From: Acidovorax sp. sif1233
Lineage (GTDB): Bacteria; Pseudomonadota; Gammaproteobacteria; Burkholderiales; Burkholderiaceae_C
DNA length: 64,000 bases
NCBI RefSeq assembly: GCF_019218755.1
Contig: NZ_JAHUWZ010000001.1
Span: 310,001 to 374,000 of the forward strand
Direction of reading: 5' to 3'
Of this stretch, positions 15,261-24,550 are shown piece by piece. Each line of letters opens with the position of its first letter. Position 1 is the first letter of the stretch. Position numbers and translations under genes: made by a program. The notes beneath the pieces were generated by a model. The model saw nothing but the letters and a program-made list of their open reading frames with translations, did not search any database and was not told the origin of the DNA.

Positions 15261-17117
15261 ATGCTCGCTCTCATGCTTGCGACGCGCCTGCGCTCTGCGC
15301 GCCGCATTGTTTTCCAACAATTGACCGTGCTCTGGCGGTCGCCCTGGTTGCGCGGCGGCCGGGGACTTCTCCATGCCGTGGTTGCTGTGCTGGCCGTTGC
15401 CTCCCTGGCGCATGCAGTGCCCGCCCATGCCGCCACGGAGATCCGCACGCTGATCGACAGCGACAACAACCCCGCGACCGGCTGTACCGTCGCCACTCCG
15501 GGCGGGGCCTTCGGGGGCGTGGAGCAGGCTGCCATCACCCGCATCGACCTGCTGGCGGCCGAGCCGGTGGGGGATGTCGCGCGAGAGGTCTGCCAGAGCG
15601 GAGTGCTGGTGGCCGACCCCAGCTTCGTGCCCAGCGCGCCCTTGCACTGGCCTCTGGGTGTCGCTGCCGCCGGCATGCACACGGACGTTGTCGAAAGTTA
15701 TGCGCAACTGGTGAGTGCGGCGGCGTCCGGCGTGCGGCTAGGATTCGTCGCCAGCACCACCGACGGCAGCGCGCCGCCCAGCGCCCTGTTGTCGGCTGAT
15801 GGCAGCGGCGGTTCGCCGATCCATCTGGCCGCGGCGGCGGCAGCTGCCGTGGCCGTGCCCGCACTGGGTGGGGCCGGCCTGCTGCTGGTGGCCTGTGCGC
15901 TGGTCTTTGCCACTTACCGCTTTGCCCGCGTTCGCCGCTACGCGGCCACCGGTGCCACCTTGTGCCTGTTGCTCGTGGTGAGCCTGGCCTGGGCCGCGAT
16001 CGTGCGCGACGGGTCGCCGTCGGACTGGGGTGGTACGCCGCCCGTGGCGACGGCTTCCACCACCGGCCCGCACCAGATCGCGGCCGTCTACGCGCGGCTG
16101 GAAGGCAGCACCCTGCAGCTGCGCTATGACCTGGACCTCGGCGTGCGGGACGGCGCGCCGCTGGACGATGGGCCGTTCGCCGCCACCGTGGGTGCCCCGT
16201 TGTCCGTGCCCGCACCGGGCCTGCTGTCCAACGATGCGCCTGGTTCCCCGCCGTTGCAGGTCCGCGAGTTCCGCGTGCAAGGCGCGGTCTCCAACACGCC
16301 GGCGGGCGGGGTGGTCGCGTTCGCGGGCAACTCGCTGACGGTGGCGGCGGATGGTGGATTCACCGTGGGGCCGCCCACGCTCCCCGGCACCTACCGCTTC
16401 GAGTACCGCGCGCACAACCGGCTGACCCCCGGAGGGTGGGGCGTGGCGACGGTCGAGGTGGCGGCTGCCAACGTCTGCGGCGACGGGGTGCGCACCGGCG
16501 CCGAGGTCTGCGATGACGGCAATGCCGTCACGGAGACCAGCTGTCCCTATGGCACCGTGTCCTGCACCACCTGCAACGCCACCTGCACGGCAACGCTGAG
16601 CCTGACCGGCCAGTTTTGTGGCGACGGCGCTCGCAACGGCGCCGAGGTCTGCGACGACGGCAACAACGTGACGGAGACCAGCTGCCCGGACGGCACGGCC
16701 ACCTGCCAGGCATGCAACGCCACCTGCACGGCGACGCTGAACCTCACGGGCGCCTTCTGCGGCGACGGCATACGCAACGGCGCCGAGGTCTGCGACGACG
16801 GCAACAACGTGACGGAAACCAGCTGTCCGGACGGCACCGCCACCTGCATGAGGTGCAACGCCACCTGCACGGCGACGCTGAGCCTCACGGGCGCCTTCTG
16901 CGGCGACGGCATACGCAACGGCGCCGAGGTCTGCGACGACGGCAACAACGTGACGGAGACCAGCTGCCCCTATGGCAGCGCTTCCTGCATGGCCTGCAAC
17001 GCCTCCTGCACGGCGCCGTTGAGCCTGACGGGCGGGTACTGTGGTGACGGGGTCGTCAACGGCGGGGAGGTCTGTGATGGCACTCCGGGCTGTTCGGCCA
17101 TGTGCACGCCGCTGTAG
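15261..17117 (+). CDS. Envelope protein with internal IPTL-like segment and DUF4215-type cysteine repeats
   Basis: 618 residues from the ATG at 15261; longer in-frame starts exist but precede the likely promoter. The layout is: signal anchor LLHAVVAVLAVASLAHAVPAHA (about residues 39-60); a first domain; a mid-protein segment VPALGGAGLLLVACALVF (from residue 199), then basic RFARVRR and a second hydrophobic stretch; a beta-rich domain; then from residue 406 four full 47-residue repeats (CGDGxxNGAEVCDDGN...ETSCP...C..CNATCTATL) and a partial fifth. The mid segment looks like an IPTL-CTERM signal placed internally, which I recall being described as 'midcut-by-XrtH'. The function is unknown; a surface role is inferred. 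The C-terminal repeats resemble DUF4215 repeats. Confidence 0.75.
   Translation: MLALMLATRLRSARRIVFQQLTVLWRSPWLRGGRGLLHAVVAVLAVASLAHAVPAHAATEIRTLIDSDNNPATGCTVATPGGAFGGVEQAAITRIDLLAAEPVGDVAREVCQSGVLVADPSFVPSAPLHWPLGVAAAGMHTDVVESYAQLVSAAASGVRLGFVASTTDGSAPPSALLSADGSGGSPIHLAAAAAAAVAVPALGGAGLLLVACALVFATYRFARVRRYAATGATLCLLLVVSLAWAAIVRDGSPSDWGGTPPVATASTTGPHQIAAVYARLEGSTLQLRYDLDLGVRDGAPLDDGPFAATVGAPLSVPAPGLLSNDAPGSPPLQVREFRVQGAVSNTPAGGVVAFAGNSLTVAADGGFTVGPPTLPGTYRFEYRAHNRLTPGGWGVATVEVAAANVCGDGVRTGAEVCDDGNAVTETSCPYGTVSCTTCNATCTATLSLTGQFCGDGARNGAEVCDDGNNVTETSCPDGTATCQACNATCTATLNLTGAFCGDGIRNGAEVCDDGNNVTETSCPDGTATCMRCNATCTATLSLTGAFCGDGIRNGAEVCDDGNNVTETSCPYGSASCMACNASCTAPLSLTGGYCGDGVVNGGEVCDGTPGCSAMCTPL
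16476..17117 (+). repeat. Near-identical 141 bp coding tandem repeats
   Basis: Repeat starts fall at 16476, 16617, 16758, 16899 and 17040, exactly 141 bp (47 codons) apart. Units two to four are almost identical at the DNA level, including silent positions, which points to recent expansion or gene conversion. The last unit is truncated by the stop codon. Confidence 0.92.
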
Positions 17118-17246
17118 GGGCAGCCATCCGGGCACCGGCCGGCAGAGGGTGTGCCGTCGGCGCCGCCGGGCCGGCGGTGGTCGGCGGTTCTGGGCACGCA
17201 GGGGCCGATGTCCCGAGGGTGGCGGATCCTGCGGGCGGCAGGGCGC

Positions 17247-18092
17247 CTACGCGTAGCGCTTGGCGCGGAGGTTTTCCTTCATCTGCTGCAGGATGGGCTG
17301 CAGCGAGCTGCCGATGCGCAGCGCCACGCAGGTCGCCAACACGTCGATGATCAGCAGGTGCATCAGGCGCGACACCATCGGGCTGTAGCGGTCGTAGCCC
17401 TCGGGGTGGTCGGCGGCCAGGTGGATCTGGCAGGTGCTGGCCAGGGGCGAGCCGCTGGCCGTGATGACGATGGTGGTCGCGCCGTTCCTGCGCGCGATGT
17501 CCGCCGCGTCCATCAGGTCGCGCGTGCGGCCCGAGTTGGAGATGATCACCGCGCAGTCGCCCGGGCCCAGCAAGGTGGCGCTCATCACCTGCATGTGGCC
17601 GTCGCTGCTGGCGATGGAGGTAACGCCCAGGCGAAAGAATTTGTGCTGGGCGTCCTGCGCAACGATGCCCGAATTGCCCACGCCGTAGAACTCGATGCGC
17701 TTGCCCGTCTTCCAGGTCGCGGCAATCGCCTCGGCCGCGCGTTCGATGGCCACGGTGCTGGCCGCGTTGCGGTACTGCAGGAAGGCGGCCACCGCGTTGT
17801 CGACGACCTTCACCAGCACGTCGCCCGTCTTGTCATCCGCATCCACGCTGCGGTGGATGAAGGGCACGCCCTCGCTCACGCTGCCCGCGAGCTTGAGCTT
17901 GAAATCGGCCAGCCCGTCATAGCCCATGCTGCGGCAAAAGCGCACCACCGTGGGCTTGCTCACGTGGGCGCGCTCGGCCAGCTCGCGCACGGGCAGCCGT
18001 GCGAACGCGCGGGGGTCGGTGAGCACCAGCTTGGCCACCCGCTGTTCGGCGGGGGCCAGCGAGGGCAGGGAGGCGGTGATGCGGTCGAGCAT
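17247..18092 (-). CDS. hexR: HexR-type transcriptional regulator (RpiR/MurR family)
   Basis: 281 residues. The N-terminal RpiR helix-turn-helix (LAERAHVSKPTVVRFCRSMGYDGLADFKLKLA, residues ~35-70) is followed by a SIS sugar-phosphate isomerase-fold domain (RIEFYGVGNSGIVAQD and IISNSGRTRDLMDAADIAR, residues ~130-200). HexR proteins repress glucose and Entner-Doudoroff genes and release DNA on binding 2-keto-3-deoxy-6-phosphogluconate. The location at one end of a sugar cluster, and five HexR-like operators in the window, support this assignment over other RpiR members. One operator (18231) lies in the divergent promoter region, so autoregulation is likely. Arginine-rich segments near the C-terminus are normal for the family. 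Confidence 0.85.
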   Translation of the reverse strand: MLDRITASLPSLAPAEQRVAKLVLTDPRAFARLPVRELAERAHVSKPTVVRFCRSMGYDGLADFKLKLAGSVSEGVPFIHRSVDADDKTGDVLVKVVDNAVAAFLQYRNAASTVAIERAAEAIAATWKTGKRIEFYGVGNSGIVAQDAQHKFFRLGVTSIASSDGHMQVMSATLLGPGDCAVIISNSGRTRDLMDAADIARRNGATTIVITASGSPLASTCQIHLAADHPEGYDRYSPMVSRLMHLLIIDVLATCVALRIGSSLQPILQQMKENLRAKRYA

Positions 18093-18230
18093 GTCGGTGA
18101 AGGCGTGTCAGTGGCGCCGGCAGCCGGGCGGGCCAAGGCGGCGCATCGACGGGGAGCAAGACAGGGCGGGCATGGGCGGGCTCGTGGTCGGCGGCGCCGC
18201 CGGGGATGGCGGTGTCGCATGTTCGCCTAA

Positions 18231-18245
18231 TGTAACTTGGTTCCA
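18231..18245. promoter_or_regulatory. HexR-like operator between hexR and the AfuA-type gene
   Basis: TGTAACTTGGTTCCA fits TGTAA-N5-TTACA with one mismatch in the right arm. It lies 139 bp from the hexR start and 134 bp from the opposite start, so it could control both directions. The rest of this 286 bp gap is GC-rich and without a gene. Confidence 0.6.
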
Positions 18246-18378
18246 AACGCCACGGGGAGGGGGCTGGCCCTGCCTTTCATCCTGCTTGCACCATGCCTGC
18301 GGGGTTCCCCCCTGACCCGGCCAGGGCCGCAGCAATAGCATCCTTGCATCACGTAATCCCGATACCTAGGAGCCTTTC

Positions 18379-19407
18379 ATGCGCAAACCTCTGCTGAAGA
18401 ACCTGCTGGCCGGAGCGGCCCTTGCGACCGCGGCCTGCGGCAGCTGGGCCCAGGGCCAGGTCAACATCATCTGTTCGGTGCAGGCCGAGTGGTGCAACCT
18501 GATGTCCACGGTGTACGCCAAGACCACCGGCACCAAGGTCAACATGACGGCCAAGGGATCGGGCGAGGCGCTGGCCCAGCTCAATGCCGAGAAGGCCAAC
18601 CCCAAGACCGACATCTGGTTCGGCGGCACGGGCGACCCGCACCTGCAGGCGGCCGAGCAGGGTCTCACGCTCGAATACAAATCGCCGCAGCTCGCCCAGC
18701 TCTACCCCTGGGCGCAGAAGCAGGCCACCGATTCCAAATACCGTACCGTGGGCGTGTACCTGGGCCCGCTGGGCTTTGGCTACAACAAGGAGTTGCTGGC
18801 CAAGCGCAAGCTCAACCCGCCGCAGTCGTGGGCCGACCTGCTCAAGCCCGAGTTCAAGGGCGAGGTGCAGATGGCCAACCCGGCCTCCAGCGGCACGGCC
18901 TACACCATGATCGCCACGCTGGTGCAGATCATGGGCGAGGAAAAGGCGTTCGAGTACCTCAAGGCCCTGCACCCCAACGTGAGCACCTACACGCGCTCGG
19001 GCACTGCGCCGGTCAAGGCCGCGGCGCGGGGCGAGACCACGGTCTCCATCAGCTTCGTGCACGACGTGACCACCGAGGCGGTCAACGGCTTTCCCGTCGG
19101 GTCCATCACGCCCTCGGAAGGGACGGGCGCCGAGGTGGGCTCGATGAGCATCGTCAAGAACGGCCCGAACACCGATGCGGCCAAGAAGTTCTACGAATGG
19201 GCGCTCACGCCCGGGGGGCAGCAGTTCGGCCTGGCGGCCAAGCAGTTCCAGCTGCCCAGCAACACGCAGGTGCCCAAGGACCCGCGCATGACCGACCCGG
19301 CCAAGATGAAGCTCATCAACTACGACTACGCCAAGTACGGCGCGAGCGCCGAGCGCCGCCGCCTGATCGCGCGCTGGGAAAAAGACGTGCAGAACGCTGC
19401 GCGCTGA
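18379..19407 (+). CDS. ABC transporter substrate-binding protein, AfuA/FbpA family (probable sugar-phosphate receptor)
   Basis: 342 residues with signal peptide ending GSWAQG. The ferric-type periplasmic fold is visible in NIICSVQAEWCNLMSTVYAKTTGTKVNMTAKGSGEA and DIWFGGTGDPHLQAAEQG. The family was first described for ferric iron, but AfuA relatives bind hexose phosphates. Here the gene is the first of an operon that continues with a fused permease, an ATPase and transaldolase, and it faces hexR across a HexR-like operator. A sugar-phosphate ligand is therefore inferred. No Fur box was seen in front of it. The paired tyrosines typical of iron binding are not obvious. Confidence 0.82.
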   Translation: MRKPLLKNLLAGAALATAACGSWAQGQVNIICSVQAEWCNLMSTVYAKTTGTKVNMTAKGSGEALAQLNAEKANPKTDIWFGGTGDPHLQAAEQGLTLEYKSPQLAQLYPWAQKQATDSKYRTVGVYLGPLGFGYNKELLAKRKLNPPQSWADLLKPEFKGEVQMANPASSGTAYTMIATLVQIMGEEKAFEYLKALHPNVSTYTRSGTAPVKAAARGETTVSISFVHDVTTEAVNGFPVGSITPSEGTGAEVGSMSIVKNGPNTDAAKKFYEWALTPGGQQFGLAAKQFQLPSNTQVPKDPRMTDPAKMKLINYDYAKYGASAERRRLIARWEKDVQNAAR

Positions 19408-19410
19408 GGG

Positions 19411-21669
19411 ATGGTGGTGTCGGCAGCAGCCGCGGCGGCGCACGCAACTTTTCGAACCTCAGCGCGAAGCGCCTCGGTCAACCGGCCCCTGTGGGTCTGG
19501 TGGGTCGTGGGCGTGCTGGGCTATCTGGCATTTCCCTGGTATGCGCAGCAGGATGCCAACGGCCTGCTCGCGGTGGGACAGGTCTTCAGCAGCGAACAGG
19601 CGGCCAACGGGCTGATGCAGGCGGCGTTGTTCGGCCGGTCGTGGCTCTGGCTGGGCCTGGTCGGCTTGGCCGTGGCCGGGCTGGGCGCCTGCCTTCCCGC
19701 CGGCCGCACCCAGGGTGCGGTGCTGGCCGCAGGGGGCGCTCTGGGGTTGCTGGCGCTGCTGGCGAGCGGCTTCACCATCGGTGCGCGCGGCTGGGCGTTT
19801 GAATGGATGAACACCACCCTGGGCGAGCTGGGCGCGCGCCAGCCCGGCATGGGCTGGGGCGGGTTCGTGGTGCTCTCTGCGCTGCTGGTGCTGCTGGCAT
19901 TTGGCGTCGCGCGGCGTGGATTCTTCAAGGGCGACCTGTTCGTGGCGGCGGCCGTGCTCACCTGCGGCAGCCTGCTGGCGCTGTTCATCGTGTTCCCCGT
20001 GCTCAAGGCGCTGTCGGCCGCGTTTTTCCTCGAAGACGGCCCGTTCTCGCTGGCCGTGGTGTGGGAGCGCATCGCGCACGAACGCAACTTCGGCCTGTCG
20101 TGCCTGGCCGGTGGCCAGCGCTGCGGCGTGGCCTGGAACACGCTGTTCCTGGGGCTGATGACAGCCACCAGCACCACGCTCCTGGGCAGCTTCATGGCGC
20201 TGATGGCCGAGCGCGCCTCGCGCCGCTATGCGCGGCCGCTGAACATCGTGGCGCTGCTGCCCATCATCACGCCGCCGTTCGTGGTGGGGCTGGGCCTCAT
20301 CCTGCTGTTCGGCCGCGCCGGGGTGTTCAACCAGTTTCTCGAATACGCGTTCGGCATCACCCCGTCGCGCTGGTTCTATGGCTGGCTCGGCGTGTGGGTG
20401 GCGCAGACTTTTGCCTTCACGCCCATCGCCTTCATGATCATGCGCGGCGTGGTGCAGGGCGTGGCGCCCAGCCTGGAGGAGGCCGCGCAGACCCTGCGCG
20501 CCAGCCCGCACCGCACCTTCATGACCGTGACCCTGCCGCTGCTCAAGCCCGGCCTGGCCAACGCATTCCTGGTGGGCTTCATCGAAAGCATGGCCGACTT
20601 CGGCAACCCCATCGTGGTGGGCGGGCAGTTCTCGGTGCTCTCCACCGAGATCTTCTTCGCCATCGTGGGCGCGCAGTACGACCAGGGGCGTGCGGCGTCG
20701 CTGGCCTGGATCCTCACGTTCTTCGCGCTCACCGTGTTCGCCATCCAGCGCGGCCTGCTGGGCAAGCAGAACTTCACCACCGTGTCGGGCAAGGGCGACG
20801 CGGGCATCGCCATGCCGCTGCCCGCCGGCGTGCGCCGCGTGGTGCATTCCATCGCGCTGCCGTGGATGGCCTTCACGCTCATCGTCTACCTGTTCGCGCT
20901 GGCCGGCGGCTTCGTGCAGACCTGGGGGCGCGACTACACCATCACGCTGGCGCACTTTCGCACCGCGTTCAGCGTGGAGTGGGGCCAGTTCGGCGTGGTG
21001 TGGGCGGGCACGGCGTGGAACTCCTTCTTCACCACCGTCAAGCTCGCGGCCATCTCGGCGCCGCTCACGGCCACGCTGGGCATCGGCATCGCCTGGCTGC
21101 TGGCGCGCACCGAGTTCCGGGGGCAGGGCGCGTTCGAGTTCGCGGCGCTGCTGGCCTTCGCCATCCCGGGCACGGTGCTGGGCGTGAGCTACATCCTGGC
21201 GTTCAACGTGCCGCCGTTCGAGCTCACGGGCACGGCGCTCATCATCGTGCTGTGCTTCATGTTCCGCAACCTGCCGGTGGGCGTGCGGGCGGGCACGGCG
21301 GCCTTCAAGCAGCTGGACCGCTCGCTGGACGAGGCCTCCGTCATGCTGCGCGCGGGCAGCGTGCAGACGCTGCGCCACGTGGTGCTGCCGCTGCTCAAGC
21401 CCGCGCTGGTCGCGGCGCTGGTGTACAGCTTCGTGCGCGCCATCACCACGGTGAGCGCGGTGATCTTCCTGGTCACGGCCGAAAACGAGCTGGCCACCAC
21501 CTACATCATCGGCCGCGTGGGCAATGGCGACTATGGCGTGGCACTCGCGTACTGCACGGTGCTCATCCTGCTCATGTCCGCCTCCATCGGCCTGATCCAA
21601 CTGCTCGTCGGCGAGCGCAAGCTGGGCCGCCGGGGCGCTGCACGCACGGCACCCGCCGCCGCGCACTGA
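19411..21669 (+). CDS. ABC transporter permease, fused two-domain AfuB/FbpB type
   Basis: 752 residues, starting 4 bp after the receptor stop. Two permease cores are fused in one chain. The first has the coupling loop SLEEAAQTLRASPHRTFMTVTLPLLKPGL (about residues 355-385) and the second SLDEASVMLRAGSVQTLRHVVLPLLKPAL (about residues 635-665), each the EAA motif that docks on the ATPase. An extra N-terminal region of ~150 residues with several membrane segments precedes the first core. This single-gene permease is the norm for AfuB/FbpB transporters. Confidence 0.92.
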   Translation: MVVSAAAAAAHATFRTSARSASVNRPLWVWWVVGVLGYLAFPWYAQQDANGLLAVGQVFSSEQAANGLMQAALFGRSWLWLGLVGLAVAGLGACLPAGRTQGAVLAAGGALGLLALLASGFTIGARGWAFEWMNTTLGELGARQPGMGWGGFVVLSALLVLLAFGVARRGFFKGDLFVAAAVLTCGSLLALFIVFPVLKALSAAFFLEDGPFSLAVVWERIAHERNFGLSCLAGGQRCGVAWNTLFLGLMTATSTTLLGSFMALMAERASRRYARPLNIVALLPIITPPFVVGLGLILLFGRAGVFNQFLEYAFGITPSRWFYGWLGVWVAQTFAFTPIAFMIMRGVVQGVAPSLEEAAQTLRASPHRTFMTVTLPLLKPGLANAFLVGFIESMADFGNPIVVGGQFSVLSTEIFFAIVGAQYDQGRAASLAWILTFFALTVFAIQRGLLGKQNFTTVSGKGDAGIAMPLPAGVRRVVHSIALPWMAFTLIVYLFALAGGFVQTWGRDYTITLAHFRTAFSVEWGQFGVVWAGTAWNSFFTTVKLAAISAPLTATLGIGIAWLLARTEFRGQGAFEFAALLAFAIPGTVLGVSYILAFNVPPFELTGTALIIVLCFMFRNLPVGVRAGTAAFKQLDRSLDEASVMLRAGSVQTLRHVVLPLLKPALVAALVYSFVRAITTVSAVIFLVTAENELATTYIIGRVGNGDYGVALAYCTVLILLMSASIGLIQLLVGERKLGRRGAARTAPAAAH

Positions 21670-21693
21670 CACCTTTCAAAAAGAAGATACGCC

Positions 21694-22776
21694 ATGAACA
21701 ACAGCGATGCGGGCATCGTGTTCCGCAACATCACCAAACGCTACGGCAGCGACCCGTCCGCGGGCCTGGCGGTCAAAGGCATCAGCTTTGAGGTGCCGCG
21801 CGGCACGCTCACCACCATCCTGGGGCCCTCGGGCTGCGGCAAGACCACCACCTTGCGCATGATCGCGGGGCTGGAGTCGCCCACCGCGGGCGAGATCCTC
21901 ATCGGCGGCAAGGACGTGACCACGCTCGGCCCCGCGCAGCGCAATGTGAGCATGATGTTCCAGAGCTATGCGCTGTTCCCGCACATGAACGTGGCCGAGA
22001 ACGTGATGTACGGCCTGCGCATGTCGGGGTTCTCCAAGGACGTGGCCCGCGCCAAGGCCGTGGAGGCCCTGCGTGGCGTGGGCCTGGTGGGCTATGACGA
22101 CCGCCTGCCCAGCGAGCTGTCGGGTGGCCAGCAGCAGCGCGTGGCCCTGGCGCGCGCGCTGGTGCTGGAGCCCGAGGTGCTGCTGTTCGACGAACCCCTG
22201 TCCAACCTGGACGCGCGCCTGCGCCGCGAGATGCGCGAGGAAATCCGCGCGCTGCAGCAGCGCCTGTCGCTCACGGTGGCGTATGTCACCCACGACCAGG
22301 CAGAGGCCATGGCCGTGAGCGACCAGATCATCGTGATGAACCAGGGGCTGATTGCGCAGAAGGGCTCGCCGCGCGCGCTGTACGAAACGCCGCACAGCGA
22401 ATTCGTGGCGGGCTTCATGGGCGAGGCGATGTTGTTCCCGGCTACTGCGCAAGCCGATGGCTCGGTCTTGCTCGGGCCGCTGGCGCTGCGCCCGCGCATG
22501 GCGGTGCACGGCGGTTCGGTGAAGGTGGCGGTGCGCCCCGAGGCCTGGCGCATCCACCGCCAGGGCGACGGCCTGCTGCCGGCGCGGCTCGCCAAGTCGG
22601 CCTACCTGGGGGCAGTGCACGAATACACCTTCGAGACGGCGCTGGGCGGCATCTTCGTGGTGTCGTCCGACCTGGACGACGTGCTCGCCGTGGGCGAGGA
22701 CGTGTTGCTGAGCCTGGGCACCCACGGCGTATCGGTGGTTGGTAGTACCGATGGCGCCCTGGCCAATGCGGAATAA
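21694..22776 (+). CDS. ABC transporter ATPase, AfuC/PotA-like
   Basis: 360 residues. Walker [11 protein letters not shown], signature [10 protein letters not shown], Walker [16 protein letters not shown] and the switch VTHDQAEAM are complete. The ~120-residue C-terminal TOBE-type domain is present ([26 protein letters not shown]...). It energises the fused permease upstream. The frame overlaps nothing; only 7 bp separate it from the transaldolase start. Confidence 0.93.
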   Translation: MNNSDAGIVFRNITKRYGSDPSAGLAVKGISFEVPRGTLTTILGPSGCGKTTTLRMIAGLESPTAGEILIGGKDVTTLGPAQRNVSMMFQSYALFPHMNVAENVMYGLRMSGFSKDVARAKAVEALRGVGLVGYDDRLPSELSGGQQQRVALARALVLEPEVLLFDEPLSNLDARLRREMREEIRALQQRLSLTVAYVTHDQAEAMAVSDQIIVMNQGLIAQKGSPRALYETPHSEFVAGFMGEAMLFPATAQADGSVLLGPLALRPRMAVHGGSVKVAVRPEAWRIHRQGDGLLPARLAKSAYLGAVHEYTFETALGGIFVVSSDLDDVLAVGEDVLLSLGTHGVSVVGSTDGALANAE

Positions 22777-22783
22777 TGACACC

Positions 22784-23734
22784 ATGACGAACCAACTCGA
22801 CGCCCTCAAACAGTTCACCACCGTGGTTGCCGACACCGGCGACTTCAAGCAACTGGCGCAGTTCCAGCCCCAGGATGCGACCACCAACCCCTCGCTGATC
22901 CTGAAGGCCGTGCAAAAGCCGGAGTACGCACCGCTGCTGCAGGACACCGTGGCGCAGTTCCGGGGCCGCCCGATTCATGAAATCATCGACCGCCTGCTGG
23001 TGCGCTTCGGCCGCGAGATCCTGGCCACGATTCCGGGCCGCGTCTCCACCGAGGTGGATGCGCGCCTGAGCTTCGACACCGGCGCCACCGTCGCGCGCGC
23101 CGAGCGCATCATCGAGCTGTACCAGGCCGAAGGCATCCACATCGACCGGGTGCTCGTCAAGATCGCCTCGACCTGGGAAGGCATCCAGGCCGCCGAGCAG
23201 CTCGAGCGCAAGGGCATCCATACCAACCTCACGCTGCTGTTCTCGTTCGCCCAGGCCGTGGCCTGCGGCCAGGCCAAGGTGCAGCTGATCTCGCCGTTCG
23301 TGGGCCGCATCTACGACTGGTACAAGAAGCAGGCCGGCGCCAGCTGGGACGAGGCCGCGCGTGCGGGGGCCAACGACCCGGGCGTGCAGTCGGTCACGCA
23401 GATCTACAACCACTACAAGCACTTCGGCATCGCCACCGAGGTGATGGGCGCGAGCTTTCGCAACGTGGGCCAGATCACGGCGCTGGCGGGTTGCGACCTG
23501 CTCACCATCGCGCCCGACCTGCTGGCCCAGCTGGCGGCCAGCGATGCGCCGCTGCAGCGCGCGCTCGATGCGGACGCAGCGAAGGGGCTGGACCTGCCCG
23601 CGGTGAACTATGACGAGGCGGGGTTCCGGTTTGCGCTCAATGAAGATGCCATGGCGACGGAGAAACTGGCGGAAGGCATCCGGGCGTTTGCGGCGGATGC
23701 GGTGAAGCTGGAGAAGCTGATCCTGGCGGCTTGA
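22784..23734 (+). CDS. tal: Transaldolase
   Basis: 316 residues from the ATG at 22784. It transfers a dihydroxyacetone unit between sedoheptulose 7-phosphate and glyceraldehyde 3-phosphate in the non-oxidative pentose phosphate pathway. The Schiff-base lysine is K126 in [13 protein letters not shown], the TalB-type signature, and [12 protein letters not shown] near the N-terminus is conserved. Co-transcription with an ABC importer 7 bp upstream is unusual and suggests that the imported compound is a pentose, heptose or hexose phosphate feeding this step. Confidence 0.96.
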   Translation: MTNQLDALKQFTTVVADTGDFKQLAQFQPQDATTNPSLILKAVQKPEYAPLLQDTVAQFRGRPIHEIIDRLLVRFGREILATIPGRVSTEVDARLSFDTGATVARAERIIELYQAEGIHIDRVLVKIASTWEGIQAAEQLERKGIHTNLTLLFSFAQAVACGQAKVQLISPFVGRIYDWYKKQAGASWDEAARAGANDPGVQSVTQIYNHYKHFGIATEVMGASFRNVGQITALAGCDLLTIAPDLLAQLAASDAPLQRALDADAAKGLDLPAVNYDEAGFRFALNEDAMATEKLAEGIRAFAADAVKLEKLILAA

Positions 23735-23749
23735 AGTCGGCTTTGAGTG

Positions 23750-23798
23750 TTTTTGGCGACCGGCGCTTGTGTGGCAAGTGCCGGCCGCTATGGTTTTT
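23750..23798 (-). repeat. Repeat B copy after tal
   Basis: TTTTTGGCGACCGGCGCTTG, loop, CAAGTGCCGGCCGCTAT then TTTTT. This is a diverged reverse-oriented copy with a longer stem than most. The following T run would let it act as the tal terminator. Confidence 0.65.
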
Positions 23799-23875
23799 GT
23801 GGCTCTGTAGCTTTTGCTCGTTCGGACTGCGCTTGTAGGCGCCTGGGTTTGTGTGTTGATCTGACTGTGTGCCTG

Positions 23876-24474
23876 GTTTGAGGGCGGAGGCCGGGATGTC
23901 GCCCCGGCGGGCGAGGTACTTGTTCTTTGCTTCGCCAAAGAAAAGTACCCAAAAGAAAGGCGACCCACAGTCTGTGACCCCTGCGCTGCGGGGCAAACCT
24001 GCGTCGGTGCGGTTGCGGGGTGCGCCGTGGAACTCGCTGTGCGCTGGCGCGCGCCGCTCGGACAACCACGGCGAGTCAGAGCACGAGGCATGGGCGCTGC
24101 GACGCCCATGCTCACCCCGCAACCGCCCCGCCGCAGGCGCAGCCAGATGGGGGTGGGGAGCGAACAGCCAAACAGCCACACGGGCCTTTGCTTCGCTCGG
24201 CCCGGAACGCGCGGGCGCTTCGCGCCGCGACCGCGAGGCCGAGCGCAGCGATGGCCCGAAGGAATGTCCGATTCGTGGGTTTCCTTCTGGATGCGCCTGG
24301 GGCGCGCAGCGAGTTCTGCGGTGCACCTCGTGACCGAGCACCCCAGGTTGCCCCGCAGCGCAGCGAAGGGGTCGCAGACAGCAGGGTCGCCTTCTCTTTG
24401 GTGACTTTCTCTTGGCGACCCAAGAGAAAGTTACTGCGCCGCCGGGCGCACACCCCGGCCTCCGCCTTCACTCA
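23876..24474. repeat. Element C: ~600 bp long imperfect inverted repeat
   Basis: The outer left arm (GGCGGAGGCCGGGATGTCGC..., TTTGCTTCGCCAAAGAAAAGTACCC, GGCGACCC) and the right arm (GGGTCGCCTTCTCTTTGGTGACTTTCTC..., CACCCCGGCCTCCGCC) are reverse complements with scattered mismatches for about 85 bp. The pairing continues inward (GACCCCTGCGCTGCGGGGCAA against its partner, GGTGCGCC...GAACTCGCTG). Short frames inside it on both strands have no sensible protein sequence. It occupies most of the 816 bp gap between tal and the kinase gene. It resembles non-coding dispersed elements common in Xanthomonas- and Acidovorax-like genomes; its mobility is unknown. Confidence 0.75.
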
Positions 24475-24486
24475 GGCACTGCGTGA

Positions 24487-24541
24487 ACTATAAAAACAAT
24501 AGCTGCTAGCGCTTGATAGATAAGCGCCAGGAGCCAAAACA
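24487..24541 (+). repeat. Repeat B copy, best consensus
   Basis: ACTATAAAAACAATAGCTGCTAGCGCTTGATAGATAAGCGCCAGGAGCCAAAAC, quoted here as ACTATAAAAACAATAGCTGC then core TAGCGCTT/TAAGCGCC. It is flanked by element C and by the end of the kinase gene. Confidence 0.85.
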
Positions 24542-24550
24542 CCTAAAAAT

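Noticed and set aside
16476..17117. CRISPR-like array
   Set aside because: Period 141 bp, units coding and contiguous without spacers; a protein repeat.
18379..22776. Plain ferric iron ABC transporter
   Set aside because: No Fur box was seen, and hexR, a HexR-like site and tal are the neighbours; sugar phosphate is the better inference, though iron is not excluded by sequence alone.
23637..24493. Several 90-230-codon frames in element C
   Set aside because: They overlap on both strands inside a long inverted repeat and have no sensible protein features; best explained as structure-driven open frames.
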